Assembly: GCA_002436025.1 (NCBI GenBank)
Contig: DIXM01000008.1
Span: 87,564 to 151,563 of the forward strand
Direction: 5' to 3'
DNA length: 64,000 bases
Source: a candidate division Hyd24-12 bacterium UBA6080
GTDB lineage: Bacteria; Fermentibacterota; Fermentibacteria; Fermentibacterales; JCC-6
The notes beneath the pieces are model-generated. The model saw only the letters and a program-made list of their open reading frames with translations. It was not told where the DNA came from and made no database searches. Shown in pieces: positions 32,860 to 41,210 of this stretch (the stretch's first letter is position 1; the number at the start of each line of letters is the position of its first letter). The translations under genes and the position numbers were made by a program.

Positions 32860-34353
32860 CTATCTACCTCCCCCGGCGCAGGCGCAGGCGCACCCGGCAC
32901 ATGCGCAGGCGCAGGCGCACCCTCCGCCCGAGCGTGAACCGCTGCTTCTGGATACGGGTAACGGGTTCACGATGGCGGCCACGCTCCTGGTGAGTCCCCG
33001 GACAGAGCTTCCGGCTGCGCTTTCGATCCTTGACACGAGGTTGCCGCATGCCGCGGCCACGTTTATGGACTGACCTGTCCCACCCGTGGAAACCGGCCAC
33101 GACGACGCGGGGATGAACACGGGGACCGGAAGCCGGGAGAGCCTTTGTTGTGGTTTTTCCTCGGATGCCAGCAACCACTGGAACCTGTCCGCGAAGACCT
33201 CGGCGGCAGCAACGGCGTCAGGCGCCTCCTCGAGCTGCTTCCAGGCGTTCTTCATCACCCCCGTGTAGTATTCGCGGGTCGTCTTCAGGTTGAAGCCTTC
33301 CATCGCCGTCTCCAGGTCGCTGATCATGCCCTTGAAGAAGGTTTCGAGGTTCTTTACGGTGAGGCCTTCCTCTCCGGCGATGAGTTCGAGGAGCTTCTTC
33401 TCGTAGTCCCTCAGCCCTTCAGGAACAACCCCCATGGGTGTGATCCTGGTCCCGGTGCCTTCGCCGGTCACTGTAACGGCGCCCTTTTTGATAAGGCTCC
33501 ACACCATGAGCATCACGACCCTGTCCAGCGGCTTCTCCATGAGGAGGGCGGCCATGGGAACCGTAAGCCCCCTTCTGACACCCTCTCCCCCGACCCGGAT
33601 CTTCGGCGGGAGATACTGTTTCTGCCTTATGATGGAGCTGCGTATGCCGAAGAACAGGGGCAGCACCACGACAAGCAGAATGATCAGAAAAATTGCGATG
33701 GGTGCGCAGCATGCCGTGTCAAACAGGGGCTCCGAGGGACGGGTGGCAAGGCTGCCGGAAACCAGCCCCGCGGGAAAACCGATACCCACTTCGAAGGACC
33801 GGTCCAGCCTGACCGACCTGTCCCAGCGGTAAACCACCCTGCCCTTGTCCACCCAGGAGGTGTCGAAGGGGGTATCGTGATACCTTACGCTGTCGGGAGA
33901 GCTGCCCTGGGGGAAGACCACCTCAAGAACGAGTTGTGTGTACCCCGTCAGCAGTGAGCCGTCGAACCAGGTCGGGGAGAAGTGAAAGGAGGCCCAGTCA
34001 TCCTGGTCGTCGTCAACGTAGATGCCTCCGGAGCACACGCCGTGGAACTCGAGCACACCGGTTTCGCCGGGACCGATGCCGTCGATCAGTGGTATCTCCA
34101 CGCCGTTGTCGATGTACGATGACACCATGACGGAACGCCCCGTCCCGTTGAGGCTTGCCCGCATGTCCGATACGTTCCAGTCCTGCGTGGGCAGACCGAT
34201 GTCAACCATGTCGACGGGGTCCGCCCCGGCGTTGCACTGGAACGTGATCCTGTAGAAAAGGGCAAGGGTCTGGTCGTGATTCACCGACACCCTGCAGTAC
34301 ATGTCGGGGACGGAAAAGCTGTAGGAGGCCAGCAGGGCCAGAAGGACTACCAT
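32860..34353 (-). CDS. DUF2207-like membrane protein with C-terminal Cys-Ala ladder
   Basis: About 497 residues. A signal peptide (MVVLLALLASYSFSVP) is followed by a beta-rich extracytoplasmic region to ~210, a TM segment CCAPIAIFLIILLVVVLPLF near 215-237, and a cytoplasmic part with AALLMEKPLDRVVMLMVWSL, the helical pattern of DUF2207/TIGR04222-like proteins. The C-terminal 22 residues are GGG-CACACACA-G-CACACA-GGGR: seven Cys alternating with Ala, bracketed by Gly, after a Ser/Arg linker. ATG 34353 overlaps the previous gene's stop, and the radical SAM gene starts two bases after its own stop. The tail could be a radical SAM target, a metal-binding site or a thiol anchor. Confidence 0.75.
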   Translation of the reverse strand: MVVLLALLASYSFSVPDMYCRVSVNHDQTLALFYRITFQCNAGADPVDMVDIGLPTQDWNVSDMRASLNGTGRSVMVSSYIDNGVEIPLIDGIGPGETGVLEFHGVCSGGIYVDDDQDDWASFHFSPTWFDGSLLTGYTQLVLEVVFPQGSSPDSVRYHDTPFDTSWVDKGRVVYRWDRSVRLDRSFEVGIGFPAGLVSGSLATRPSEPLFDTACCAPIAIFLIILLVVVLPLFFGIRSSIIRQKQYLPPKIRVGGEGVRRGLTVPMAALLMEKPLDRVVMLMVWSLIKKGAVTVTGEGTGTRITPMGVVPEGLRDYEKKLLELIAGEEGLTVKNLETFFKGMISDLETAMEGFNLKTTREYYTGVMKNAWKQLEEAPDAVAAAEVFADRFQWLLASEEKPQQRLSRLPVPVFIPASSWPVSTGGTGQSINVAAACGNLVSRIESAAGSSVRGLTRSVAAIVNPLPVSRSSGSRSGGGCACACACAGCACACAGGGR

Positions 34354-34700
34354 TTGGGCGCCTCCTCCAACTGGTACGTTGAGCCGCAGTAGGGGCACTC
34401 GACCATGGCCGTGCCGCCTATCTCCCTGAGGGCGTCCGGGGAGAGGGTTCCACCGCACGAACGGCACTTCAGGCTCTCCATTTTCACGTCGCCCGCAAGG
34501 TCAAGTTCACGTCGCTCAACGACCCGGTGCACCTGCTTCCGAAGGCCGAGGAACAGAAGCACCCCGCCCGCCAGCAGCATCACCGCCCCGTTCACAACCG
34601 TTCCAGTGGAATGGTTGTATGCTCCGCCAATAAGGAACAGGATGCCGAAGCCGATCAGGCACAGGCCTGCCAGTATCACCACGACCTTGATTATCTTCAT
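34347..34700 (-). CDS. Two-TM protein with C-terminal zinc ribbon
   Basis: A 117-residue protein. Two hydrophobic segments (VVVILAGLCLIGFGILFLI and VVNGAVMLLAGGVLLFLGL) form a hairpin. The C-terminal cytoplasmic part has LKCRSCGGTLSPDAL and VECPYCGSTYQLEE, a four-Cys zinc ribbon. ATG 34700 starts the first TM segment; the longer frame would reach into the divergent gene. First gene of the operon with the Cys-Ala-tailed protein, overlapping it by seven bases, so it is likely a partner in the same membrane complex. Function unknown. Confidence 0.72.
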   Translation of the reverse strand: MKIIKVVVILAGLCLIGFGILFLIGGAYNHSTGTVVNGAVMLLAGGVLLFLGLRKQVHRVVERRELDLAGDVKMESLKCRSCGGTLSPDALREIGGTAMVECPYCGSTYQLEEAPKW

Positions 34701-34759
34701 CGCTTCTTCCCCCTGGGGCGTATGCGCCTCGAGTGACAAACAAAGAATACCGGGAGGCA

Positions 34760-35269
34760 ATGGTGAAACATTACAATGAAATCCGGCCCGAGTCTATAGA
34801 GGGCAACCCCTTCGATCTGATAGGAAAACGCTGGTTTCTGATAACGGCGGGAAGCATGTCGAACTACAACACCATGACGGGCGGCTGGGGAGCGCTCGGG
34901 TACCTGTGGGGCAGGAACGTCGCCTTTGCGTACGTAAGACCGGTCCGGCACACCTTCCGTTTCACCGAGGACAACCCCCTGTTCACGCTCAGTTTCTTCC
35001 CCGAATCCGAAAAGAAGGCCCTGCAGTACTGCGGAAGCCACTCCGGCAGGGATGTGGACAAGGCCGCGCAAACCGGCCTCGAGCCCTTCGAACCCGAGCC
35101 GGGCACGGTTTCCTTCACCCAGTCCAACCTCATCCTGGTCTGCAGGAAGCTCTACGCGCATTTCCTCACTCCCGCTGATTTCATCGACCAGTCCGTGAAC
35201 CGTGAGTGCTACCCGCAGCCCGATCATCACCGGGTGTACATAGGCGCCATAGAAAAGGTCCTTGTGTGA
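34760..35269 (+). CDS. Flavin reductase-like FMN-binding split-barrel protein
   Basis: About 169 residues. DLIGKRWFLITAG, NTMTGGWGALGYLWGR and FTLSFFPESEKKAL follow the flavin reductase-like split-barrel pattern of anaerobes, where the protein binds FMN and may act as an NAD(P)H or ferredoxin-linked reductase. Start choice is uncertain: GTG 34733 opens the frame, but ATG 34760 or GTG 34763 lies just behind CGGGAGG and fits the family N-terminus better. Its TGA overlaps the next start by one base, so the two genes are coupled. Divergent from the zinc-ribbon operon. Confidence 0.72.
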   Translation: MVKHYNEIRPESIEGNPFDLIGKRWFLITAGSMSNYNTMTGGWGALGYLWGRNVAFAYVRPVRHTFRFTEDNPLFTLSFFPESEKKALQYCGSHSGRDVDKAAQTGLEPFEPEPGTVSFTQSNLILVCRKLYAHFLTPADFIDQSVNRECYPQPDHHRVYIGAIEKVLV

Positions 35270-35781
35270 TGACCTCATCGATCCACCATCTTTTTCAGTA
35301 CCCGCAGCACCTGGGTACCGTTGCGGGGTGGATCTACCGGGAATTCTGGGAGGACAGGAACGGGTACGACCAGGCAACCCTCGAAAAGCTTCTGGGAGAT
35401 GCCGACGACCCCGGCCGCATTCCCCTCTCCCTCATTGCGCTGGCCGACGGGGTGCCTGCGGGAACAGTGAACCTCATCCATCACGACAACTCAAGGCGTC
35501 CGGAGTTGACGCCCTGGCTTGCGGCCCTGGTGGTTGTGAAGAAGTACAGGGGAAGGGGCATCGGCAGTGCCCTTGTAAAAAGGCTTCTGACCGAGGCCTC
35601 CCGCATCGGGATATCCACGCTGTACCTGGGCACCGACACCCCCGACTTCTACACAAGGCTTGGAGCCTTCCACCATGAAGCGGTAGACGGGCTTCACATC
35701 ATGAGGTTCGAGATCCCGGAGGAACAGCTCTGCGATGAGCAGGGCCAACCCGATGCCTGCGCCCTCTCGTTAACGGGATGA
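35269..35781 (+). CDS. GNAT family N-acetyltransferase
   Basis: A 170-residue acetyl-CoA-dependent transferase. The CoA-binding motif A reads LAALVVVKKYRGRGIGSALV, with the RGRGIGSAL loop; LYLGTDTPDFYTRLGA is motif B with the C-terminal Tyr. ATG 35269 overlaps the TGA of the flavin reductase-like gene (TGATG). The substrate cannot be read from the sequence. Confidence 0.82.
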   Translation: MTSSIHHLFQYPQHLGTVAGWIYREFWEDRNGYDQATLEKLLGDADDPGRIPLSLIALADGVPAGTVNLIHHDNSRRPELTPWLAALVVVKKYRGRGIGSALVKRLLTEASRIGISTLYLGTDTPDFYTRLGAFHHEAVDGLHIMRFEIPEEQLCDEQGQPDACALSLTG

Positions 35782-35798
35782 ACCGCACGTCATCATGA

Positions 35799-35856
35799 AT
35801 GTGTCCTTCAGTCAGGACACATCACGCATAATGTGTCCTTCGCTCAGGGACACATT
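35799..35856. repeat. Tandem near-identical hairpins between convergent genes
   Basis: Two hairpins share the core ATGTGTCC/GGACACAT. The first, 35799-35822, has 9 bp around the loop TCAGTC; the second, 35830-35856, has 9 bp around TTCGCTCAG. They lie between converging ends of the GNAT gene and the sorting-domain gene, so they could serve as a two-way terminator, but neither has a T-run. The rest of the gap, to 35936, shows nothing. Confidence 0.6.
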
Positions 35857-35936
35857 CATGGCGGGTATTCCCTTTTCAGGGAGTTTCTGATCGGGAACGG
35901 GGCTGTTCGTTGAGAAAAGGGTCGGCCCCGGTCTTC

Positions 35937-37643
35937 TCAGCGAAGCAGGATGATCTTTGCCGAAACGGTTCCCGAGGGACAGAGGAGACGGGCGAAGTAG
36001 ACACCGTTCCTGTCACCCGGCCCCGGGTTCCAGCTCACGCAGTCCCCCGCACCTGTGGGGATCTCCGTGACCACCCTTCCGGAGGCGTCAAAGATGGTCA
36101 CGGTTCCGCCTGAACCAGCCGGAAGCATGAACAGGGTGGTCCCTCTACTCGGGTTCGTCACCGGTGAAAGGAAGAGCTGCCGAGGGGCCGACGGGTCACA
36201 CCCCGAAGGCCCGCCCGATCCTTTGAAAACGCCCGTGTTCCTCTCGTCAACCCCCCGCATGGGCCAGTCAGCCGCTCCAACTTCGCCCGTTGTGTTCCAG
36301 GCGTAGGCCCAGCCGTTCCAGGTCACTGCCACAAGCTCATACAGGCCGTCACCATCGATGTCGCCCGCGGCAACGCCGGAAATGGACGGGGCAGTCATCG
36401 TCCTGGGGTAGCCTTCGATCATTGCGCCCCCGCCGGAAAGCGCGTAGAGCAAGCCGCCTTCGGTGACGAACACGAAGTCCTGCATGCCGTCGTTGTCCAC
36501 ATCAACCACTGTCGGAAAACCCTTGGGCCAGTTGGGAACGGCCACGGGCCAGCCCGGAAGGGGCTCTCCGGTCCCGAGGTTGAGAACATGGGCCCTGTAA
36601 TTGCTTACAAGATGGTTTTCAAGGGCCACCAGTTCGGGGACCTGATCACCCGTCACATCACCCAGGGCGAAGTAGAAGAGCTGGCTCTGGGTCGCCACTG
36701 TGATGGGAAATCCGGCTACCGGGCTGCCGTCGTGGTGCCTGGCCTGAATGTACGAGGTGGTGCCCGTATTGTGGCCGATCATGATCTCAAGGTCTGCGTC
36801 ACCGTCCAGGTCGGCGATAACCGGAGGGCCGAATATCGCGTTGCCGCCGGGGGACACGAGAGATACGGGAAAGCCCGTCGATACCTGTCCGTCCGGTTCG
36901 AAAGCGAACAGCCTGTAGGCCCCGCCGAAGAGGGTCACGGCCATGAACTCGTCCTGCCCGTCCCCCGCAAGGTCTCCGAAGTAAACGCAGAGGATCTGCT
37001 CCGCAGGATCGAGGTCGGTGGTGAACAGAAGGCTTCCCGCGTTGTCGAACCCCGAGATTCGGTAGTATGCCCCCGTGTTGCCCAGGGTGTGGGCGCTCCA
37101 GGCCTCGAGGTTCCCGTCGTTGTCTGCATCGCCCAGAACGAAGGGGGATGCCAAGGCGTTGGAGAAGTCGTCAGGCGCTTCCTGAGGGAAGGCACCGAGG
37201 TTGCCGCCCCCGGGAAGACGGCCGTTGAAGCTCCACATGTATGCGCTGCCCGCATACCAGTCGCGTTCCGACCAGAGAACAGCCAAGTCTCCGTTCCCCG
37301 TCATGTCGGCGCAGGAGGGTCCGGGCATCTGGTCGTTGGTGCCGTACCCCATGTAGGCCATCTCGGTCACCGGCCAGCCCGGGAGGAATGAACCGTTCCC
37401 CGAAAGACCGAAGGTGTGCCCCCCGGTGCAGAACACCTCGAGTGCCCCGTCGCCGTTTATGTCGTAGAGGGTGGGTGTGTAGGGAAAGCCTCCCCCGGGG
37501 GTGTTGAAGCTTACGGGCCAGCCCTCGCAAACGTCGGGGTCATCCGTTGAGGGAGGTATAAAGGGGCTGGTAAAAGGCGTCAGGAAAGAACCGGAGGTCG
37601 GAAGCACCGGCAAAGCCGCTGCAATGACAAGGATCGCGAGCAT
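35937..37643 (-). CDS. Secreted FG-GAP/VCBS repeat protein with Por/T9SS-like C-terminal domain
   Basis: A 568-residue exported protein with an N-terminal signal peptide (MLAILVIAAALPVLP). Residues ~50-460 hold repeated FG-GAP units with calcium-like loops: DINGDGALEVF, DADNDGNLEAWS, DLDGDADLEIMIG, DVDNDGMQDFVFV, DIDGDGLYELVAV, forming a beta-propeller. The last ~80 residues have SPVTNPSRGTTLFML, VTIFDASGRVVTEI and GVYFARLLC, closely like the type A sorting domain of type IX secretion, ending in a basic Arg. Probably displayed on or released from the cell surface. No T9SS machinery lies in the window. The gap to 37743 is A/T richer and likely holds its promoter. Confidence 0.85.
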   Translation of the reverse strand: MLAILVIAAALPVLPTSGSFLTPFTSPFIPPSTDDPDVCEGWPVSFNTPGGGFPYTPTLYDINGDGALEVFCTGGHTFGLSGNGSFLPGWPVTEMAYMGYGTNDQMPGPSCADMTGNGDLAVLWSERDWYAGSAYMWSFNGRLPGGGNLGAFPQEAPDDFSNALASPFVLGDADNDGNLEAWSAHTLGNTGAYYRISGFDNAGSLLFTTDLDPAEQILCVYFGDLAGDGQDEFMAVTLFGGAYRLFAFEPDGQVSTGFPVSLVSPGGNAIFGPPVIADLDGDADLEIMIGHNTGTTSYIQARHHDGSPVAGFPITVATQSQLFYFALGDVTGDQVPELVALENHLVSNYRAHVLNLGTGEPLPGWPVAVPNWPKGFPTVVDVDNDGMQDFVFVTEGGLLYALSGGGAMIEGYPRTMTAPSISGVAAGDIDGDGLYELVAVTWNGWAYAWNTTGEVGAADWPMRGVDERNTGVFKGSGGPSGCDPSAPRQLFLSPVTNPSRGTTLFMLPAGSGGTVTIFDASGRVVTEIPTGAGDCVSWNPGPGDRNGVYFARLLCPSGTVSAKIILLR

Positions 37644-37743
37644 GTCGGATTCCTTTCTTCTCTCTCTACCTGCACATCCATTTCTTGACTGTCAATACCT
37701 ATTCTATTGCATAACATTCAATTATGCCAGCAAACTAAGTTAT

Positions 37744-38289
37744 CTAAGTCCGTCCCCATTCCTCTTTCAAAACGGAGAAGAAGTGGCGGTCGAGCCAGAG
37801 GCCGGAGCGGTGGCTGTGGAGGCGCATGGTGCCCTCCCAGACGAAGCCGAGGCCGCGAAGGGTGCGCTCGGACGAGGCGTTGCCCGCAAGGCAGGTGGCG
37901 CTGATGCGGTGCATGCCAAGCTCGCCGAAGCCGAACTCGACGAGGAGCCTTGTGGTCTCGCGGGCGAGCCCCCGGCCCTGGAACTCGCGGGCCAGAAAAC
38001 AGCCCAGCCTGCCGTCGCCGCCGCCCGGGCCCCGTCCACGCCAGTGGATGCTGCCGCAGCCGGCCACCCTGCCGCTCTGCTCTTCGACGATGGCCAGCCG
38101 GTAGCGTGACCTGAAGGGCCTGTGCCGGTCGCGGATGCAGTCGGAAAGGTACAGAAGGCTCTGCTCAACTGTCTCGGCGCCCCAGCTCAGAAACCTCATG
38201 ACCTCGGGATCGCCGTGCCAGGCGTGAACTGCCTGCAGGTCATCCGGGACATGCTCCCTCAGCGTGACTCCCTGCCCGTGAAGGACCAT
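37744..38289 (-). CDS. RimJ/RimL-type GNAT N-acetyltransferase
   Basis: About 181 residues. VTLREHVPDDLQAVHAWHG is the usual RimJ/RimL N-terminus; LGCFLAREFQGRGLARETTR is the CoA-binding motif A; MHRISATCLAGNASSERTLRGLGF combines the conserved Asn-Ser motif and the final strand. ATG 38289 lies just past the DUF169 gene's stop; the frame is open 11 codons further upstream. May acetylate a protein N-terminus or small molecule. Confidence 0.82.
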   Translation of the reverse strand: MVLHGQGVTLREHVPDDLQAVHAWHGDPEVMRFLSWGAETVEQSLLYLSDCIRDRHRPFRSRYRLAIVEEQSGRVAGCGSIHWRGRGPGGGDGRLGCFLAREFQGRGLARETTRLLVEFGFGELGMHRISATCLAGNASSERTLRGLGFVWEGTMRLHSHRSGLWLDRHFFSVLKEEWGRT

Positions 38290-38290
38290 G

Positions 38291-39046
38291 TCAGAGGTCT
38301 TCTTCCTCGAGGGTGTATGCAAGGGGCATCACCGGGTCGTAGAGGACGTGCGGGGGAACGGGGTAGAGGGGGCCCGCCTTGGCCATCTCCAGAAGGTTGG
38401 GGGCCATCACGTCCCTGACGGTGTGCCACGGCGCGGCGAACACCAGCTCATGGTTCTGGGTGCCGCCGAACCGCCTGTCGCCTGCGCAGGGGAAGCCTAT
38501 CACCGGTCTGTCCTCGCCAAGAACGAACCCTATGGCGCTGCACACGGCGGCCTCGGCCACGGTGTCGGCCGCAACCTTTTCGCCGGTCTGCCTTATCACC
38601 GAGTGAACGAGCCTCATGACCTGTGCGGGGTTGGTGTAGAAGAGCACCACCTGGGGCTCGAAAACCGCGTCCCCAAGCGGGGCCAGCTCGATGGCGTCAT
38701 AAACCTTTCCGCCATCGCCGAGTTTGTATGTGTTCTCGAAGAATGTCCTGCCGGACCCTGCGTCCGCTGTGTACTTCCCCACAGCGGCCTCGCCGGACAC
38801 GAAAGCGGGCGTGGTCTTCACCAGCCCGGTGCACGACGCGCCTATGGCGCACACCATCCGGTCCGGCACCGCGGCGGTGGCCCTGCCCCCGTGCCTGGCC
38901 ATGCTTATGAGCTGGCAGATGTTCAGCTTCATGGGAAAAGGCTTCCTGCCCAGTTCGGCCCTGTCCGCAAGCAGCCTCACTGCAACGGGCCGGGTCTCGA
39001 ACCTGAGCTGCGAGAAGAAAAGGTCCTCCGCTTCCCTGACATTCAT
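38291..39046 (-). CDS. DUF169 family protein
   Basis: A 251-residue protein matching the DUF169 pattern: RPVAVRLLAD, ICQLISMARHGGRATA, CAIGASCTGLVKT, VLFYTNPAQVMRLV, GFPCAGDRRFG and ELVFAAPW. Members occur mainly in anaerobes and methanogens and have no settled function. The conserved Cys residues hint at metal or cofactor binding. It is followed without a gap by the GNAT gene, so the two are cotranscribed. Confidence 0.75.
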   Translation of the reverse strand: MNVREAEDLFFSQLRFETRPVAVRLLADRAELGRKPFPMKLNICQLISMARHGGRATAAVPDRMVCAIGASCTGLVKTTPAFVSGEAAVGKYTADAGSGRTFFENTYKLGDGGKVYDAIELAPLGDAVFEPQVVLFYTNPAQVMRLVHSVIRQTGEKVAADTVAEAAVCSAIGFVLGEDRPVIGFPCAGDRRFGGTQNHELVFAAPWHTVRDVMAPNLLEMAKAGPLYPVPPHVLYDPVMPLAYTLEEEDL

Positions 39047-39127
39047 GCAAGGTCTCCCGTCGATGAAGTGTCATCCCAAATCGTGGCAAACATACAAAGC
39101 TTGTTCGGATGATGTATATTGCCCTGC

Positions 39128-39607
39128 ATGAACTGGAACCTGATACTCACGCGCGAAAAGGACCTCCATCCAGGAATGGACGAGGCCGACGCGATCAAGC
39201 TGTTCTACCAGGCCCTCAGGGGCGGTGACCATCTCATGGGCGACATCGACGATTACATGACCGAACTGGCCCGGGAATGGGACGGTCTGCCCGTATCCGT
39301 TGATCCCATGCCTCCGCTTTTCCAGATCATCAGCCCCTCGGGTGACATGGCCAGGTTTCACCTGGTGCCCGCAAAAAGCCGTGGCGTTTCCCTCAAGGCA
39401 GTGGCCGAGGTCCTCGAGGCCTGCGGGCTTGCATCCACACCTGAAAAAGTGGTGCAGGATGCCCTGCCGGGTTTCCTCAAGGCCATCCATGAGCTTCGCT
39501 TTCAAAAAGAGCACATTCAGAAGGCTCTCCAGGGAGACAACTATCACCACTCCCCCGGTTACGGCTTCGCCTCCTACAGGGTCATCACTTTTCGAAATAA
39601 CTCGTAA
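39128..39607 (+). CDS. Hypothetical protein
   Basis: About 159 residues, not recognised. It begins MNWNLILTREKDLHPGM and is soluble with mixed helix and strand; FQIISPSGDMARFHL and EHIQKALQGDNYHHS are its most distinctive parts. There is no TM segment or Cys pair. ATG 39128 is preferred over a TTG three codons upstream. It is divergent from the DUF169 gene and its last 23 bases overlap the convergent ABC gene, which is unusual but keeps both stops intact. Confidence 0.6.
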   Translation: MNWNLILTREKDLHPGMDEADAIKLFYQALRGGDHLMGDIDDYMTELAREWDGLPVSVDPMPPLFQIISPSGDMARFHLVPAKSRGVSLKAVAEVLEACGLASTPEKVVQDALPGFLKAIHELRFQKEHIQKALQGDNYHHSPGYGFASYRVITFRNNS

Positions 39608-40310
39608 CATCGCCGGGCGCGGTGCCCGTGACCGAGAAGAAAAGGTCCCGCAGTTCGGGGAGGGTCACGCTTGCGCTCTCCATCGACCTGATGATGCGGC
39701 CCTGGTGGATTATGCAGAGCGTGTCGCAGTTGCCGTGCACCTCGGAGAGCGTGTGGGTGGAGATCAGGACCCCCGCCCCCGAAGCCGCAGCAGCGCGGGT
39801 CATTCGCCAGAAGGTCTCGGCCGAGGGCGGGTCAAGCCCCACCAGGGGTTCATCGATGACGTAGAGCCCGGGCCGGGCTGCGAACGCCGAACTCAGCACC
39901 ACCCTCTGGATCATCCCGTGGCTGTAAGACCCCGTGCGCTGGTCCAGCCAGCCCTCCATCTCGAACAGTTTTGAACAGAAGGCAATGCGCTCCTGAAGTT
40001 CGTCATGGGGTATGCCCCGGAGCCTCCCCGCGAAAAGCAGGTACTCGCGCCCAGTGAGGCGCTTCCACATCACAGGTTCGTCCGGGACGAAGGCGATCCT
40101 CTCCCGCATCCGGGTGACGGGCTCGCCGTCGATGGTGACCGCACCCGAATCGGGCGTGACCAGACCGGCTATCATCTTGAGGGTCGTCGACTTCCCTGCG
40201 CCGTTCGGGCCCAGGAGGCCCATCACGGACCCCGCATCGACAGTGAGGCTCAGTTCGTCGACCGCCTTCTTCCCGCCGAACGTACGGCTGACCCGGTCAA
40301 GTCGAAGCAT
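39585..40310 (-). CDS. ABC transporter ATP-binding protein
   Basis: A 241-residue ABC ATPase. Walker A is GLLGPNGAGKSTTLKM, the signature region is SYSHGMIQRVVLSSAFA (a variant of LSGGQ), and Walker B is GLYVIDEPLVGLDPP, followed by the H-loop ISTHTLSEVHG. The type resembles export or antibiotic-resistance ABC proteins that pair with separate permeases, but no permease is adjacent. ATG 40310 overlaps the ftsY stop (TGATG), so it is the last gene of the smc-ftsY run. Confidence 0.88.
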   Translation of the reverse strand: MLRLDRVSRTFGGKKAVDELSLTVDAGSVMGLLGPNGAGKSTTLKMIAGLVTPDSGAVTIDGEPVTRMRERIAFVPDEPVMWKRLTGREYLLFAGRLRGIPHDELQERIAFCSKLFEMEGWLDQRTGSYSHGMIQRVVLSSAFAARPGLYVIDEPLVGLDPPSAETFWRMTRAAAASGAGVLISTHTLSEVHGNCDTLCIIHQGRIIRSMESASVTLPELRDLFFSVTGTAPGDVTSYFEK

Positions 40311-41197
40311 CAAAGTCCCACCAGAGCCCCGGTGAACTCGACCGGGTCGAAAACGGACATGTCGCCGCCGCCCTCGCCGGTCCCGATGAACACTATGGGA
40401 ATGCCAAGTTCGTGGGCCATCGCGAAAACGGCGCCGCCTTTGGCGGTACCGTCGAGTTTCGTAATGACGAGCCCCGTGAGGGGCACCGCCGAGGCGAAAC
40501 CGCCGGCCTGCTGAAGGGCGTTCTGCCCCACCGAGCCGTCGAGCACCAGAAGGACCCTGTGCGGGGCGCCCTCCATGGATTTGCCTATCACCCGGTGGAC
40601 CTTGGACAGCTCGTCGAGAAGTCCCTTCCTGTTGGGAAGCCGGCCCGCCGTGTCAACAAAAACGCGGTCGAAACCACGGGCCACGGCGCTGGCCACGGCG
40701 TCGAAGGCCACCGCGCCGGGGTCGGTCCCCTCGGGCCTTGTGACAACGGGGATGTCGAGGCGCGTGCCCCACAGGGCGAGCTGCTCGCCGGCGGCGGCCC
40801 TGAACGTGTCTGCGCACGCCATGAGCGTTTTGAACCCGCGGGCCTTCTCCATGGCGGCAAGCCTTGCGACCGTTGTGGTCTTGCCCGAACCGTTTACCCC
40901 CACGATCATCGTCACGAGCGGGCGGGGGTCGCCCGGGGGGTCGGCATTTGCGGGAAGCATGCCCCGAAGCACCACCGCAAGGCCCTCCCTGAGGCCGAGG
41001 CCCTGCTTCGAGCAGAGCGCGGGAAGGTCCGTCATCACCTTTTCAGTGAGTTTCCAGCCCAGGTCAGCCTCGAGCAGGGCTTCCTCGAGCATCGCCATGT
41101 CGGCCGCATTCGGCACGCCTTTGCCGAAAAATGATGCGAGCCTTCCCGCAAGGGCATCCCTGCTTTTCTTCAGTTTTTCGGAGAGGCCCTGTTTCAA
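40310..41197 (-). CDS. ftsY: Signal recognition particle receptor FtsY
   Basis: A 295-residue GTPase that docks SRP-ribosome complexes at the membrane. The N domain (LSEKLKKSRDALAGRLASFF) precedes the G domain with VGVNGSGKTTTVARLA, DTFRAAAGEQL, VFVDTAGRLPNRKGLLDEL and ITKLDGTAKGG. It lacks the long acidic A domain of E. coli FtsY, as in many bacteria. It lies 13 bases downstream of smc. Confidence 0.95.
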   Translation of the reverse strand: MKQGLSEKLKKSRDALAGRLASFFGKGVPNAADMAMLEEALLEADLGWKLTEKVMTDLPALCSKQGLGLREGLAVVLRGMLPANADPPGDPRPLVTMIVGVNGSGKTTTVARLAAMEKARGFKTLMACADTFRAAAGEQLALWGTRLDIPVVTRPEGTDPGAVAFDAVASAVARGFDRVFVDTAGRLPNRKGLLDELSKVHRVIGKSMEGAPHRVLLVLDGSVGQNALQQAGGFASAVPLTGLVITKLDGTAKGGAVFAMAHELGIPIVFIGTGEGGGDMSVFDPVEFTGALVGL

Positions 41198-41210
41198 GGG
41201 TTCACTTCCT

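Noticed and set aside
32863..32930. Cys-Ala tract as a meaningless GCGCAG microsatellite
   Set aside because: Codons vary (TGC/TGT, GCC/GCA), the tract is bracketed by Gly on both sides in frame and ends at a proper stop, so selection on the peptide is more likely.
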